A stretch of DNA of 35,630 bases, taken from Chlamydiota bacterium. GTDB taxonomy: Bacteria > Chlamydiota > Chlamydiia > Chlamydiales > JAAKFR01. The notes beneath the pieces were generated by a model. The model was not told the origin of the DNA, searched no databases, and saw nothing but the letters and a program-made list of their open reading frames with translations. Each line of letters starts with the position of its first letter. Position 1 is the first letter of the stretch. Positions 1-9,179 of the stretch are shown piece after piece. The position numbers and the translations under genes are program-made. The stretch covers positions 1 to 35,630 of the forward strand of contig JAJFLY010000034.1 in the NCBI GenBank assembly GCA_021772455.1, written 5' to 3'.

Positions 1-78
1 ATGAGGGTCGTCTTGTACGCCAAGGATTTTCAGCAGTTCTGAACTAACCACGTAAACTACAGTTGCATAAAGCTCCAT
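1..78 (-). CDS. Transposase, N-terminal fragment (runs off left edge)
   Basis: Twenty-six codons are visible, beginning MELYATVVYVV on the minus strand and cut by the window edge. A strong Shine-Dalgarno sequence (GGAGGA) lies five bases before the ATG at 78 and decides against the in-frame upstream ATG at 90. The peptide differs from the right-hand copy only in its last two residues (PH here, TQ there). The visible part has no catalytic residue, so the DDE assignment is inference from memory of similar chlamydial transposases. Confidence 0.6.
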   Translation of the reverse strand, partial: MELYATVVYVVSSELLKILGVQDDPH

Positions 79-140
79 ACTATCCTCCATTTGGATTTGG
101 TAGGGCACTATAACAACAAGTTTAGGTAGCAATCAGGGTC
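1..140 (-). mobile_element. Left IS end (partial insertion sequence), inverted copy of 35491-35630
   Basis: The reverse complement of this stretch matches the last 140 bases of the window with 135 identities and no gaps. Similarity stops sharply at 140/141, so the IS terminus is at about 139-140 and reads (minus strand) ACCCTGATTGCTACC inward to the element. Between terminus and transposase start lies a leader of about 60 bases. The element runs off the left edge. Its family is uncertain; the encoded N-terminus resembles IS982/IS4-type transposases that I recall from environmental chlamydiae. It has interrupted the AAA/DUF4143 gene whose remnant follows. Confidence 0.85.
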
Positions 141-575
141 ATAGGTCTTTGCCAAGCAATATTGGGATCAGATATCTCCGATTGGTTTTTACGCCCTCTT
201 AAAGGATTTGAAAACCGAGGAGAAATAGCCGAGGGATTTATTGGACAAGAATTGATATGTTATGCAAGTCCATACAATAAAGCTGAGCTCTACTTTTGGA
301 AAAGAAAAGCAAAAAATAGTTCGGCAGAAATTGATTACCTTGTTCAGAAAGATGAGCAGATTATTCCGATCAAAGTTAAAAGTGGACACGGCAATAGATT
401 GCGAAGCCTTCATATGTTTATGGAAACGCATCCAAAATCCAAAACTTCTATACGTTTTTCTGCTCTTAATTACTCGATCATAAATAAGTTGAATTCGAGG
501 CCTCTTTATGCTGTAGGCTCTCTTGCGCATCCAAGTCAGAAAGAAGCATTAACTTGGTTAGTTAATAGAGATTAA
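141..575 (+). pseudogene. AAA-family ATPase with DUF4143, 3' remnant truncated by IS
   Basis: The open frame enters directly from the IS junction and reads ILGSDISDW, then GEIAEGFIGQEL, AELYFWKR, AEIDYLVQ and IIPIKVKSG. This is the usual C-terminal part (DUF4143, restriction-endonuclease-like fold) of the large family of P-loop AAA_14/DUF4143 ATPases. The full proteins are about 380-450 residues. Here the Walker A and B half is missing, so only about 145 residues remain and the product cannot be a working ATPase. The first possible start is a TTG at 162 without a ribosome binding site. The stop codon overlaps that of the convergent hemN gene (TTAA). The loss is explained by the IS at 1-140. 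The 5' part would be expected on the far side of that IS if no rearrangement followed. Confidence 0.8.
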
Positions 576-1915
576 ACGGTTTGAGAAAATTTTTTGTGTC
601 CGTGTTCGATATAGGCGTCAAAGGTTGTCGCAACAACCCGGATAAGCAATTCGCCAAGCTCCGTTGCCACAATTTTATCTGGGGTGTTGAGAACAAGCCC
701 CTCCACCTCTAGCTGGGAAAGCTTGTCGAGTATATCTGCAAAGTGGGTATCAAAAGGCTCGCCATATCGCTTCTCAAACTCCTTTTTATCGAGCTCAAAG
801 GTTGCCATCAGCGTGTGGATCACCCACTTGCGCAAGATGTCCTCATCGGTCGAAACTTTGCCGCGGTGGACGGGAAGCTGATCTATATCAAGCGCGGCGT
901 AGTAGGAGGGGAGATCTTTGATGTTTTGTACGTACGTGTGGCGAGCACATCCAATCGCTGTCACCCCAAAGCCGAGCATTTCGTCTGCAAGCTGCGCCGT
1001 GTACCCTTGAAAATTTCTGCCAAGAGTGCGGTTGCGGAAGCATTTGGCCATCTCATCGGTCTCGAGCGCAAAGTGGTCCATTCCGATCGCCAAATACCCC
1101 GCTTCGACAAAACGTTTGCGCGCATCGGCGTAAATCTCGAACTTCTCCTCGGTTGAGGGGAGAGTCTCATCTTTGATGGCGAGTTGGTGTTTTTTAAGCC
1201 ATGGCACTTTGGCGTAGGAAAAGAGGGCTATCCGATCGGGGCGCATTTCGAGAATATCGGAAACCGTTTTATGAAATGTTTCGACCGTTTGGTGGGGGAG
1301 GCCATAAATCAAGTCGACATTAACCCCTTCGAAACCAATCTGGCGAGCCATTTCGTACGTTTCGATGGTCATTTCCAAGCTTTGCCGACGCTTCACAGCC
1401 TCCTGAACTTTCCAATTCGTGTCCTGGACGCCAAAACTGACCCGGTTAAAGCCGATTTTGCGCAAGAAATTGAGTTTTTCAAAGTTTGCCGTGCGAGGAT
1501 CGATCTCGATGGCGATCTCCTGCGAAAAATCAATATCGAACGAGGTGCGAATCTTTTCAAAGAGTCTGGCAAAGAGGGGAATCGAGAGTTTGGTTGGGGT
1601 GCCGCCCCCAAAATGGAGCTGGACAACGCGTCTTTTGCCGGTAAGGGCGGTAACCAAATCGATCTCTTTCATCAGATAGTCGACGTAGCGCTCTTCATTC
1701 TCAGGTTTCCGGTTTAAAACGACCGAGCAGCCACAGTAGAGGCACATCGTTTTGCAAAAGGGGATGTGAAAGTAGAGCGAGAGGGGGACATCTTCGAGCT
1801 CTAGAAGTTTTTGGTTGTAGGTTTCGGGCGCCAAATCTCCCCATTCAGGAGCTGTTGGGTAGGAGGTGTAGCGGGGAGCTGGTTGGTTAAACTTGCTCAG
1901 ATCGAAGGCGGACAT
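572..1915 (-). CDS. hemN: Oxygen-independent coproporphyrinogen III oxidase (radical SAM)
   Basis: HemN converts coproporphyrinogen III to protoporphyrinogen IX in heme synthesis without oxygen, using two S-adenosylmethionine molecules and a 4Fe-4S cluster. The 447-aa protein has the family N-terminus (PAPRYTSYPTA), the radical SAM cluster motif with C54, C58 and C61 followed by C63 (CKTMCLYCGC), and the SAM-binding HFGGGTP segment. Its length is close to that of E. coli HemN (457), which separates it from the shorter HemW-like proteins. Its ATG lies inside the 3' end of hemE (29-bp overlap), so the two are likely cotranscribed and translationally coupled. In Chlamydia hemG lies on the far side of hemN. 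Here that neighbour is replaced by the IS-truncated ATPase gene. Confidence 0.95.
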   Translation of the reverse strand: MSAFDLSKFNQPAPRYTSYPTAPEWGDLAPETYNQKLLELEDVPLSLYFHIPFCKTMCLYCGCSVVLNRKPENEERYVDYLMKEIDLVTALTGKRRVVQLHFGGGTPTKLSIPLFARLFEKIRTSFDIDFSQEIAIEIDPRTANFEKLNFLRKIGFNRVSFGVQDTNWKVQEAVKRRQSLEMTIETYEMARQIGFEGVNVDLIYGLPHQTVETFHKTVSDILEMRPDRIALFSYAKVPWLKKHQLAIKDETLPSTEEKFEIYADARKRFVEAGYLAIGMDHFALETDEMAKCFRNRTLGRNFQGYTAQLADEMLGFGVTAIGCARHTYVQNIKDLPSYYAALDIDQLPVHRGKVSTDEDILRKWVIHTLMATFELDKKEFEKRYGEPFDTHFADILDKLSQLEVEGLVLNTPDKIVATELGELLIRVVATTFDAYIEHGHKKFSQTV

Positions 1916-2876
1916 AATCGACCAAAAATTTGACGTTTTCTACAGGAATATCGGGCAAAAGACCGTGTCCCAGGTTAAAGATATAACCCGGATCGCCGCG
2001 CATTCCATCCAACAAACGATCGGCCGCAGCTGCGATTTGCGGTTGCGAGCCATAGAGGAGCATTGGATCGAGGTTCCCTTGTACAGCGATCGTTTTGGGG
2101 ATGGATTTGCGTATCGTGGGCAGATCACCACTCCAATCGATGCTAATCGCCGCTGGATTTAAGGTGGCAAGCTCTTCAGCAAAGAGCGATGAGCCTCTGC
2201 AAAATAGGATCACTGGAATGTCGAGCGCCTTTAGAATTTTGCCCATCGGCTTCAAGCAGTACTCGCGAAATTCCCAGATGCCAAGAGAGTTTGCCCACGA
2301 ATCAAAGAGCTGCACCGCATCGACACCAGCTGCAATCTGACATTTCAAATAGGCGATGGTGGCCTCTGTGATTTGGTCGAGAAGTTTGGAAAAACTTTCC
2401 GGTTCGCGGTAGAGCCATTGCTTTGTTTTTTTGAGATCGCGGCTCGATTTCCCTTCGATTAGATAGCTTGCGATTGTGAAGGGGGCGCCTGCAAACCCAA
2501 GCAACGGAACTTCAAGCCGTTTTTTTAGTGTCTCAATCCCTTGAATCACATGGGAATAGGCTTCCTCAGGTTTACGCATCTGAATCGCATCTGCCGAATC
2601 AAAGACGACAGGGCCGACTTGATCTTGAAAGTCGTAGCGGATCTGCATCCCGTCGAAAACGGTGAGGATGTCGCTGAAAAGAATCGCGGCGTCTACATTG
2701 AGGATGTTAAGGGGAAGCTCGGTCACCTCGACAATTGTTTTGGGGCAGTGGAACATTTCCAGAAGGGAGCGTCCTCGCCGCATGGCGCGGTACTCGGGCA
2801 AATAGCGACCCGCTTGCCGCATCAACCAGATGGGCGGTCTTCCCGTATTTCGGCACTGTAGAGCATCTAATAACAT
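1887..2876 (-). CDS. hemE: Uroporphyrinogen decarboxylase
   Basis: HemE removes four carboxyl groups from uroporphyrinogen III to give coproporphyrinogen III, two steps before HemN's product. From the ATG at 2876 the protein has 329 residues. It carries the family signature RQAGRYLPEYR (R20-R30), the catalytic aspartate in AAILFSDIL (D69, matching human D86), and a conserved GFAGAPFT loop. The frame stays open to a TTG at 2888, but the family normally begins a few residues before the RQAGRY motif, so I prefer the ATG. Neither start has a clear ribosome binding site. The gene is about 55 bp downstream of mfd and overlaps hemN, so it probably belongs to the alaS-mfd-hemE-hemN transcript. Confidence 0.93.
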   Translation of the reverse strand: MLLDALQCRNTGRPPIWLMRQAGRYLPEYRAMRRGRSLLEMFHCPKTIVEVTELPLNILNVDAAILFSDILTVFDGMQIRYDFQDQVGPVVFDSADAIQMRKPEEAYSHVIQGIETLKKRLEVPLLGFAGAPFTIASYLIEGKSSRDLKKTKQWLYREPESFSKLLDQITEATIAYLKCQIAAGVDAVQLFDSWANSLGIWEFREYCLKPMGKILKALDIPVILFCRGSSLFAEELATLNPAAISIDWSGDLPTIRKSIPKTIAVQGNLDPMLLYGSQPQIAAAADRLLDGMRGDPGYIFNLGHGLLPDIPVENVKFLVDYVRLRSEQV

Positions 2877-2931
2877 ATGTAGCCACAAAGACTACTCATA
2901 TGGAAGATTATAGACAATAGCATTGCAAGCC

Positions 2932-5900
2932 CTATTTTGTAGGGAAGTTCTCTTTGAGGGCATTGAGTAGCACATCTTTGAGCTCGAGAGGGGTTTGAGG
3001 GATGCGGATCACCATCTTATGGGTGATCTTATTCTTTTTGCCGTGCGATTGCTCGGCAATAAAAACAAGTTTTGTTAACTTCAGGAGGGTAAAACTGTTG
3101 CGCGCAGCAAATATCCTAAGGTGGGATAAGCAGCGGAGCCAGTCGACTTGAACGGGCAGAGGACCAAAACGATCGCGCACCTCTTCGATGATGAGATCTA
3201 CCTCTTCTTCATCTTCAGCATCGCCGAGGCGTTGGTAAACTTCCATACGTAGGGATGTTTCATTTACATAATCTTCTGGGAGGCGCGCATCGAACGGAAA
3301 CTCGATTTTCACCTCGTGGTAGAAGTTCGGAGTCTCTTTTTTCTGGAGGGCAGCGACCGTCTTTTTAAGGAGCTTGCAGTAGAGCTGGAAGCCGATCGCG
3401 GCGACGTGACCTGACTGCTCTGTTCCTAAAATGTTGCCCGCGCCCCGAATTTCGAGGTCGTGCATGGCGATTTTCATGCCGTTACCACCTTGGGTGAGGG
3501 CGGAAAGGCGTTTGCGGGAGATCTCGCTGAGCTCTTTTGTGGTGGGAACCATGAAGTAGCAGTACGCTTTGCGGTTCCACCGTCCAACACGCCCACGCAT
3601 TTGGTAGAGGTCAGCAAGCCCGAGTCTATCAGACCTATCGATCAAGATTGTATTGGCTTTGGGAATGTCGATCCCATTTTCGATGATGGAGGTGGCGACC
3701 AAAATGTCGGCATTACCCGATTTAAAGGTGTGGAAAACGGTGTCGAGCTCTGTCGCGCTCATTTGGCCGTGTCCGACGACGATGCGCGCACCTGGAACAA
3801 GCGTGCGGATTTGGTCTGCCATTTTGTAGATCGTTTCAACGCGGTTGTGGACGACGTACGCTTGCCCATCGCGGGCAAGTTCGCGCATAAGGGCGTTTTT
3901 GATGAGCTCATCAGATGATGTGCAGACGACCGATTGGATGGGGAGGCGATCTTCGGGAGGGGTATTGATCACCGAAAGGTCGCGCGCGCCAACAAGTGAC
4001 ATATAAAGGGTGCGAGGAATGGGTGTTGCGGAGAGGGTTAAGCAATCGACCTCGCTACGCAGCTTTTTGAGGTGCTCTTTTGCCCGCACTCCAAACCGTT
4101 GCTCTTCGTCGATAATAACGAGTCCTAAGTTTTTAAACTGGACGTCTTTACTGACGATGCGGTGTGTGCCGATCAAGATATCGATGTTTCCTTGGCCAGC
4201 CTCTTCGAGCGTTTGCTTGATCTCTTTGGGCTTGCGAAAGCGCGATAGCTGGTCAACTTTGATCGGGAAGTTGGCCATCCTGTCACGAAATGTTTCGTAG
4301 TGCTGCAGAGCAAGCATTGTGGTAGGAACGAGAACGGCAACTTGCATCCCTCCATCGACAACCGCTTTGAAGGCAGCGCGCATCGCCACCTCTGTTTTTC
4401 CATAGCCAACATCTCCGCAGACGAGGCGGTCCATCGACTGGGTCGTTTGCATATCAGTTCGGATGCTATCGATCGCAAGGAGTTGATCAGGGGTCTCTAC
4501 GTAAGGGAATTCTTCGCCAAATTGCTCCACCAATTCGCTATCTGATGGGTAGGCTGTGCCTCCCTTTACCACCCGTTCAGCTTGGAGTTTAAGCAAGTCT
4601 TGAGCGTAGCCGATAATCGCTTGTTGGGTCTTTTCGCGTGAACGTTGCCACCGCGAATTTCCCAGCGTGTGTAATTCGGGAGCCGTTTCGGTAGAGCCGA
4701 TGTACTTGGAAATGAGGTTGGCATTTTCCATCGGCACAAAGAGTTTTCCCCCTTGCGCGTACTCGACGAGCATATACTCGGTTTCTACCCCTAAGTGGTT
4801 TGTCCGCTTCTCAATGCCCAAGTATCTGCCGATTCCGTTATTCATGTGGACAACGGTCTCACCCGTATTGAGCGAAAGGATCTCGGTCGGATGGGTGTGG
4901 TAGTGGGTGCGCTGTTTTTGACGCCGTACTTTGTAGCGATGGGTGAATTCAGCTGCAGGAATGAGGGCAAAAAGAGGTTCGGTCAGCGTAAATCCCGAGG
5001 AGAGGTACCCTTTTTCGTAATCAGCTTCTAATTTGGCCTCCTCCACCTTCTTTTGGAGCGCTTTTTTCTCCGATTCATTTTGGTAGAGGCAGTGAATTTT
5101 GGAGAAATCTGTCAAGTAGGTAAGCGGGTCATCCTCATCGAGCGCAAAAAAAGGTGAACGCCATCGATTGGCTTGCAGATCTTGGTTAAAACACTCAAAA
5201 GAGATCGTGTCGGGGGGCTTAACCATTTGAACGGTACTAATCTCTTCAAGGGGATTTTCTGTAAAATAGAGTCTTTGATCGATTGGAATAGCATCGAGAG
5301 AGGCAAATAAGCGGGTTTTTGCGCCGGCCATGTTTTTGAATGAGACGTATTTTTCTTCGAGATGTTGGATCTCATCAAAAATGACGATTGTGTTAGGCCC
5401 TAAATAGTCAAAAAGGGTGGAAAGCTCATTTTCCTCGGCGAGCAATTCGAGCTCTTCGCCCGGGGTGATCACAATTTCATTGACCTTGTCGACAGATGTT
5501 TGGCTAATCGGATCGTATTTCCGAATCGACGAGATCTCATCGCCAAAAAATTCGATGCGAAACGGGTCGGGTGAATTGACAGGAAAGAGGTCGACAATGC
5601 CCCCTCGGACGGCAAATTCCCCCTTATCTGCAGCCACGGCATGTCTGTGATACCCCATTTCGGCCAAGTGGTCGGGGAGAAGATCGAAGGGGACCTCGCT
5701 CCCTTTTTTTAATAGGAGGTGGAGCTTCTCAAGACGATTTGGAGGGAGGAGTTTTTGTAGAACCGCTTGCAAATTGGTCACAATAATTTGAGGGGAATCG
5801 CTCTCTTGGATCTCCCTTAAAATGCGGTAGCGTTCCCCCACAATATCGGGGCTAGGAGGGATCTCTTCTGAAGGAAGCGACTCCCATGCAGGAAATTCAA

Positions 5901-6117
5901 GGGCCGTTTTATTAGAAAAATAAGGAAGGTCATCAAAAAGCCTGGTGGAGCTCGTTAAAATGACGAGATGCTTGCCAGATGCCTCTTGCGCAAGGGTTGC
6001 TAAAAGCGCTTTGGGGGCTTCCCAAAGTCCTTCGACAATAACGCTTGCGCCCGTTTCAATCTGGCCGCTAAACGCTTTGAGTTTGGAGTTGCTTAAGAAA
6101 CTTTTTGCATTAGGCAT
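2932..6117 (-). CDS. mfd: Transcription-repair coupling factor Mfd
   Basis: Mfd pushes stalled RNA polymerase off damaged DNA and recruits UvrA. The 1061-aa protein has the full order: an N-terminal UvrB-like module (about 1-330), the RNAP-interacting domain (around YLGIEKRTN and [12 protein letters not shown], about 420-490), then the RecG-like translocase. Motor motifs are visible: Walker [10 protein letters not shown] (K574), DEEQ box (D670-Q673), [13 protein letters not shown], and the helicase C-terminal GRVGRW motif. A TRCF domain closes the protein. It is slightly shorter than E. coli Mfd (1148) but similar to chlamydial homologs. The start codon lies 25 bp inside the alaS 3' end, which implies coupling. 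UvrA and UvrB are not in this window. Confidence 0.96.
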   Translation of the reverse strand: MPNAKSFLSNSKLKAFSGQIETGASVIVEGLWEAPKALLATLAQEASGKHLVILTSSTRLFDDLPYFSNKTALEFPAWESLPSEEIPPSPDIVGERYRILREIQESDSPQIIVTNLQAVLQKLLPPNRLEKLHLLLKKGSEVPFDLLPDHLAEMGYHRHAVAADKGEFAVRGGIVDLFPVNSPDPFRIEFFGDEISSIRKYDPISQTSVDKVNEIVITPGEELELLAEENELSTLFDYLGPNTIVIFDEIQHLEEKYVSFKNMAGAKTRLFASLDAIPIDQRLYFTENPLEEISTVQMVKPPDTISFECFNQDLQANRWRSPFFALDEDDPLTYLTDFSKIHCLYQNESEKKALQKKVEEAKLEADYEKGYLSSGFTLTEPLFALIPAAEFTHRYKVRRQKQRTHYHTHPTEILSLNTGETVVHMNNGIGRYLGIEKRTNHLGVETEYMLVEYAQGGKLFVPMENANLISKYIGSTETAPELHTLGNSRWQRSREKTQQAIIGYAQDLLKLQAERVVKGGTAYPSDSELVEQFGEEFPYVETPDQLLAIDSIRTDMQTTQSMDRLVCGDVGYGKTEVAMRAAFKAVVDGGMQVAVLVPTTMLALQHYETFRDRMANFPIKVDQLSRFRKPKEIKQTLEEAGQGNIDILIGTHRIVSKDVQFKNLGLVIIDEEQRFGVRAKEHLKKLRSEVDCLTLSATPIPRTLYMSLVGARDLSVINTPPEDRLPIQSVVCTSSDELIKNALMRELARDGQAYVVHNRVETIYKMADQIRTLVPGARIVVGHGQMSATELDTVFHTFKSGNADILVATSIIENGIDIPKANTILIDRSDRLGLADLYQMRGRVGRWNRKAYCYFMVPTTKELSEISRKRLSALTQGGNGMKIAMHDLEIRGAGNILGTEQSGHVAAIGFQLYCKLLKKTVAALQKKETPNFYHEVKIEFPFDARLPEDYVNETSLRMEVYQRLGDAEDEEEVDLIIEEVRDRFGPLPVQVDWLRCLSHLRIFAARNSFTLLKLTKLVFIAEQSHGKKNKITHKMVIRIPQTPLELKDVLLNALKENFPTK

Positions 6118-8678
6118 TGACGGGCCGCTTCTTTTGCTTCAGGTATTTTTTCAACTTGTGTTCCCCCTCCTTGTGCCTGATCGGCTTTGCCCCCTCCCTT
6201 TCCATCTAAAATGGGGGCGATAACCTTCAGAATTTCACCTGCATGCACCCCTTTTAAAATGAGGTCTTTTGAGACGCGGATCAAAAAGGAACATTTCCCT
6301 TCTTGTTTTGCAATCAAGAGCAACACAAGAGAGGGTGTTTTATTCATAATAATCTCGGCACATTCACGCAGTTCTTTCGCTTCGACACTCGCCTCATGGG
6401 CCAAAAATGGGACAGATCCAACTTGCTCGATGTGTTCCAAGAAATTTTCCACTTCAACAGCGAGTAATTTCTTCTTCAGCGCGTTATTCTCGTTATCGCT
6501 TGCCTTTAGCTCATCGCTTAGTCGTGCAATCTCACCTTCAAGCGATGTATCTGTATCTCGCACAAGCTTCTCCGCCTCTTTACCAGTAACCGCTTCAATG
6601 CGGCGGATTCCAGCTGCAATACTACTCTCTTTGGCGATGCGGAAATAGCCGATGTTCCCAACATGTGAGGTGTGTGTTCCTCCACACAACTCTTTGGAGT
6701 AGTCAATATCGATGACGCGAACTGTCGTGCCATACTTCTCTCCGAAAACCTGCTTGATATCGGGCTTCTTTTGCACCTCGCTAAATGCAAGCTCATACGT
6801 ATGTACAGGCCGGTTTTCGCGGATTTTTTCGTTCACCAAATCTTCGATCTCATTGAGCTCTTCTTTTGAGAGTCCTTTGTGGTGGCTGAAGTCGAAACGG
6901 AGACGTCCAGGCCCAACAACCGATCCTGCTTGGCGCACATGGGAGCCCAATACCTCTTCCAAGGCCCAGTCGAGCAAGTGGGTCGCTGTGTGGTTATTCG
7001 CAATTTTTTGGCGCCGCTCGGCATCGATGGAAACGGTCACTCGATCGCCCACACGCAAACTACCTGCTTTAAGAACTCCATGGTGGGCAATGACATCCGA
7101 GTAAGGGCTTTGACAGTCGGTCACTTGAAATCTAGTCGACTCGGTTACGATTAGCCCCTGATCACCGACCTGCCCTCCCATCTCTGCATAAAAGGGCGTT
7201 TGGTCGAGCAAAACAACCCCTTCTTCGCCAGGATGGAGCGCCACAACCTCTTGCCCCTCTTTCAATAACCCAAGCACCACAGCTTCTGAGGTAAGTTGTT
7301 GATAGCCTAAAAATTCACACGGGCCGTGTTTGGCAACATATCCTTCGAAAGACGACTCTTCAGCCATTTGCTCCGTTGATTTGCGCGCTCCACGCGACCG
7401 CTCCTTCGCCTCCCGTTCTAAATCTTCAAATCGGTTGATATCGACAGAGAGGTGGGCATCTTTGGCTAGCAGTAAAATCTCCTCAAGAGGTAAGCCGTAC
7501 GTATCTTTTAACTTAAAGGCGTCATCGCCAGAGATTTGACCAGACTCGTTTGCCTTTGTAATGATTTGATTTAGCATGTTGCCGCCCCGCTTCAACGTGC
7601 GCAAAAAGCCCTCTTCCTCAAGCGTGACGATTTCTTCGATCCGCTCACGTGCTGCCACAAGTTCGGGATAATCTTCTCCCATCTTCTCGATAAGAGCGGG
7701 GAGGATCTGGCTTAAAAATGGTTTGTCCAAACCGAGCTGACGGCCGTAGCGCACCGCTCTTCGCAACACCTTGCGCAGCACATAACCCCGCTCGATATTG
7801 CTCGGCTGCACACCATCTGCAATGGCAAACGCAAGTGAGCGCAAATGATCGGCGATCACCCGAAAAGCAGGAGCTGTATCTGATTTAGGGTCGTATTTTT
7901 TGCCGGAGATCTTTTCTATATTCGCGATTAAAGCGCGCAAAATATCGGTTTCAAAGAGTGTTTCAGCCCCAATTTTGAGAGAGGCGATCCTTTCAAGCCC
8001 AGCGCCCGTGTCGACCGACTTTTTCGGCAACGGATGCATTTCGCCTGTCGCATCGCGGTTAAATTCCATAAAGACGAGGTTCCAAAACTCGATAAAGCGC
8101 TCTCCATCGATATCTTCAGCTGGATTGCGCGCCGTGCCAAATTCAGGGCCACGATCGAAATAGAGCTCGGAGCATGGGCCGCACGGACCGGTGTCACCCA
8201 TCGACCAAAAGTTGTCCTCTGCGCCCATTCTCACGATCCGCTCTTCTGGAACATACGGCTTCCATAGCTCAAACGACTCCTCATCTTCATGAAAGACGGT
8301 CGCCCACAGATCTTTAGGATCGAATTCGAAGACGTTGAGCGAAACCTCCCACGCAAAGGCGATCGCCTCTTTTTTAAAGTAGTCTCCGAACGAGAAATTC
8401 CCGAGCATTTCAAAGAATGTCAAATGGCGGCTCGTGTGGCCCACATTTTCCAGATCGTTGTGCTTTCCACCGACGCGGATGCATTTTTGCGACGAAGTGG
8501 CGGTTCTGTAGTCACGCACGCTCTTGCCTAAAAAAACATCTTTAAACTGGTTCATTCCCGCGTTGATAAAGAGTAACGTGGGGTCATCATGGGGGACGAC
8601 AGCGGACGAGGGGACAAGGCTGTGCCCTTTTTCTTTAAAATAATTTAGGAAACGTCTGCGAATCTCTTGGCTATTCAT
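6093..8678 (-). CDS. alaS: Alanine--tRNA ligase
   Basis: AlaRS charges tRNA-Ala and hydrolyses mischarged Ser- and Gly-tRNA. The 861-aa protein starts [14 protein letters not shown] and has class II catalytic motifs ([33 protein letters not shown]). Its editing domain has all four zinc ligands: H563 and H567 (HTATH) and C665 and H669 (CGGTH), one residue off E. coli numbering. The C-Ala region ends with the glycine-rich [12 protein letters not shown] segment typical of the family. The gene is the first of a minus-strand run continuing into mfd, hemE and hemN. In Chlamydia, as I recall it, tkt is directly adjacent upstream. Here about 4 kb of accessory genes separate them. Confidence 0.97.
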   Translation of the reverse strand: MNSQEIRRRFLNYFKEKGHSLVPSSAVVPHDDPTLLFINAGMNQFKDVFLGKSVRDYRTATSSQKCIRVGGKHNDLENVGHTSRHLTFFEMLGNFSFGDYFKKEAIAFAWEVSLNVFEFDPKDLWATVFHEDEESFELWKPYVPEERIVRMGAEDNFWSMGDTGPCGPCSELYFDRGPEFGTARNPAEDIDGERFIEFWNLVFMEFNRDATGEMHPLPKKSVDTGAGLERIASLKIGAETLFETDILRALIANIEKISGKKYDPKSDTAPAFRVIADHLRSLAFAIADGVQPSNIERGYVLRKVLRRAVRYGRQLGLDKPFLSQILPALIEKMGEDYPELVAARERIEEIVTLEEEGFLRTLKRGGNMLNQIITKANESGQISGDDAFKLKDTYGLPLEEILLLAKDAHLSVDINRFEDLEREAKERSRGARKSTEQMAEESSFEGYVAKHGPCEFLGYQQLTSEAVVLGLLKEGQEVVALHPGEEGVVLLDQTPFYAEMGGQVGDQGLIVTESTRFQVTDCQSPYSDVIAHHGVLKAGSLRVGDRVTVSIDAERRQKIANNHTATHLLDWALEEVLGSHVRQAGSVVGPGRLRFDFSHHKGLSKEELNEIEDLVNEKIRENRPVHTYELAFSEVQKKPDIKQVFGEKYGTTVRVIDIDYSKELCGGTHTSHVGNIGYFRIAKESSIAAGIRRIEAVTGKEAEKLVRDTDTSLEGEIARLSDELKASDNENNALKKKLLAVEVENFLEHIEQVGSVPFLAHEASVEAKELRECAEIIMNKTPSLVLLLIAKQEGKCSFLIRVSKDLILKGVHAGEILKVIAPILDGKGGGKADQAQGGGTQVEKIPEAKEAARQCLMQKVS

Positions 8679-8705
8679 AGTTTTTCATAGGTTATAAAAA
8701 GGGGG

Positions 8706-8734
8706 AGGATAGCAGGATGGCTATTCTATCTCAA
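8706..8734 (-). promoter_or_regulatory. Candidate promoter for alaS-mfd-hemE-hemN
   Basis: On the minus strand TTGAGA (8729-8734) and TATCCT (8706-8711) are separated by 17 bases, with the alaS ATG about 28 bases beyond the -10. The -35 box lies within a small palindrome, TATCTCAAGATA (8727-8738). It is the best housekeeping-type match in the 171-bp divergent region 8679-8849. No ribosome binding site is evident before alaS. Confidence 0.45.
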
Positions 8735-8791
8735 GATAAGAGGGGGGTATGGCTCAAGGCAGAACCTCCTTCTCTGCTAAGGGTCTTAAGT

Positions 8792-8819
8792 TTGCTGTTT
8801 TAATTAATGTCTCTAATAT
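8792..8819 (+). promoter_or_regulatory. Candidate hipBA promoter
   Basis: TTGCTG (8792-8797) and TAATAT (8814-8819) are separated by 16 bases, immediately before the palindrome at 8825. The hipB ATG at 8850 has an AAGGA ribosome binding site eight bases upstream. Confidence 0.5.
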
Positions 8820-8824
8820 TGTAC

Positions 8825-8837
8825 TATAACGATTATA
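8825..8837. promoter_or_regulatory. Palindromic operator candidate for HipB
   Basis: TATAACGATTATA is a perfect inverted repeat (TATAA/TTATA, 3-base spacer) just past the -10 box, where an autorepressor would block initiation. CTAATATT also occurs twice as a direct repeat (8813-8820 and 8842-8849) on either side of it. HipB proteins of other bacteria autorepress at palindromes near their promoter; that this one does so is inference. Confidence 0.45.
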
Positions 8838-8849
8838 AGGACTAATATT

Positions 8850-9176
8850 ATGAGCATTAAAAACACGCCTCTGCCTGCCACAAGAGCTCTAAAAAAACTA
8901 GGTCAAGACATTCGTGAGGCTAGGAAGCGACGTCGAATACCCATGCAACTTGCCGCAGACAGGGCGTCGATTAGTCGCGCAACCCTTAGCAAGATTGAAA
9001 AAGGCGATGAGGGGGTTTCTTTGGGGGCCTATGCTAAAATTATTTTTGTTCTGGGAATGATTGATCGATTGGCGAATTTAGCCGATCCATCAGTTGATGA
9101 ATTGGGTTTGGAATTGGAAGCTGAAAATTTACCTAAACGCATTCGCATTTCCCGAAAAGAAAAAGAGCTGGATTGA
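8850..9176 (+). CDS. hipB: HipB-like XRE-family antitoxin and repressor
   Basis: This 108-aa protein has a Cro/C1-type helix-turn-helix at about residues 18-75, with the recognition region ADRASISRATLSKIEKGDEGVSL. It lies three bases upstream of hipA on the same strand, the standard order for HipBA modules. In that family the antitoxin dimer binds operator DNA, neutralises the HipA kinase and represses the operon. The C-terminus (residues 85-108) is charged and rich in Lys, Arg and Glu. Together with hipA and the autotransporter it separates alaS from tkt, so it looks like an acquired accessory gene. The assignment rests on the HTH pattern and context. Confidence 0.85.
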   Translation: MSIKNTPLPATRALKKLGQDIREARKRRRIPMQLAADRASISRATLSKIEKGDEGVSLGAYAKIIFVLGMIDRLANLADPSVDELGLELEAENLPKRIRISRKEKELD

Positions 9177-9179
9177 CAA

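Noticed and set aside
1184-1717. 177-aa plus-strand open frame across hemN
   Set aside because: It is antisense to the conserved radical SAM gene and has no recognisable domain; it is a shadow frame.
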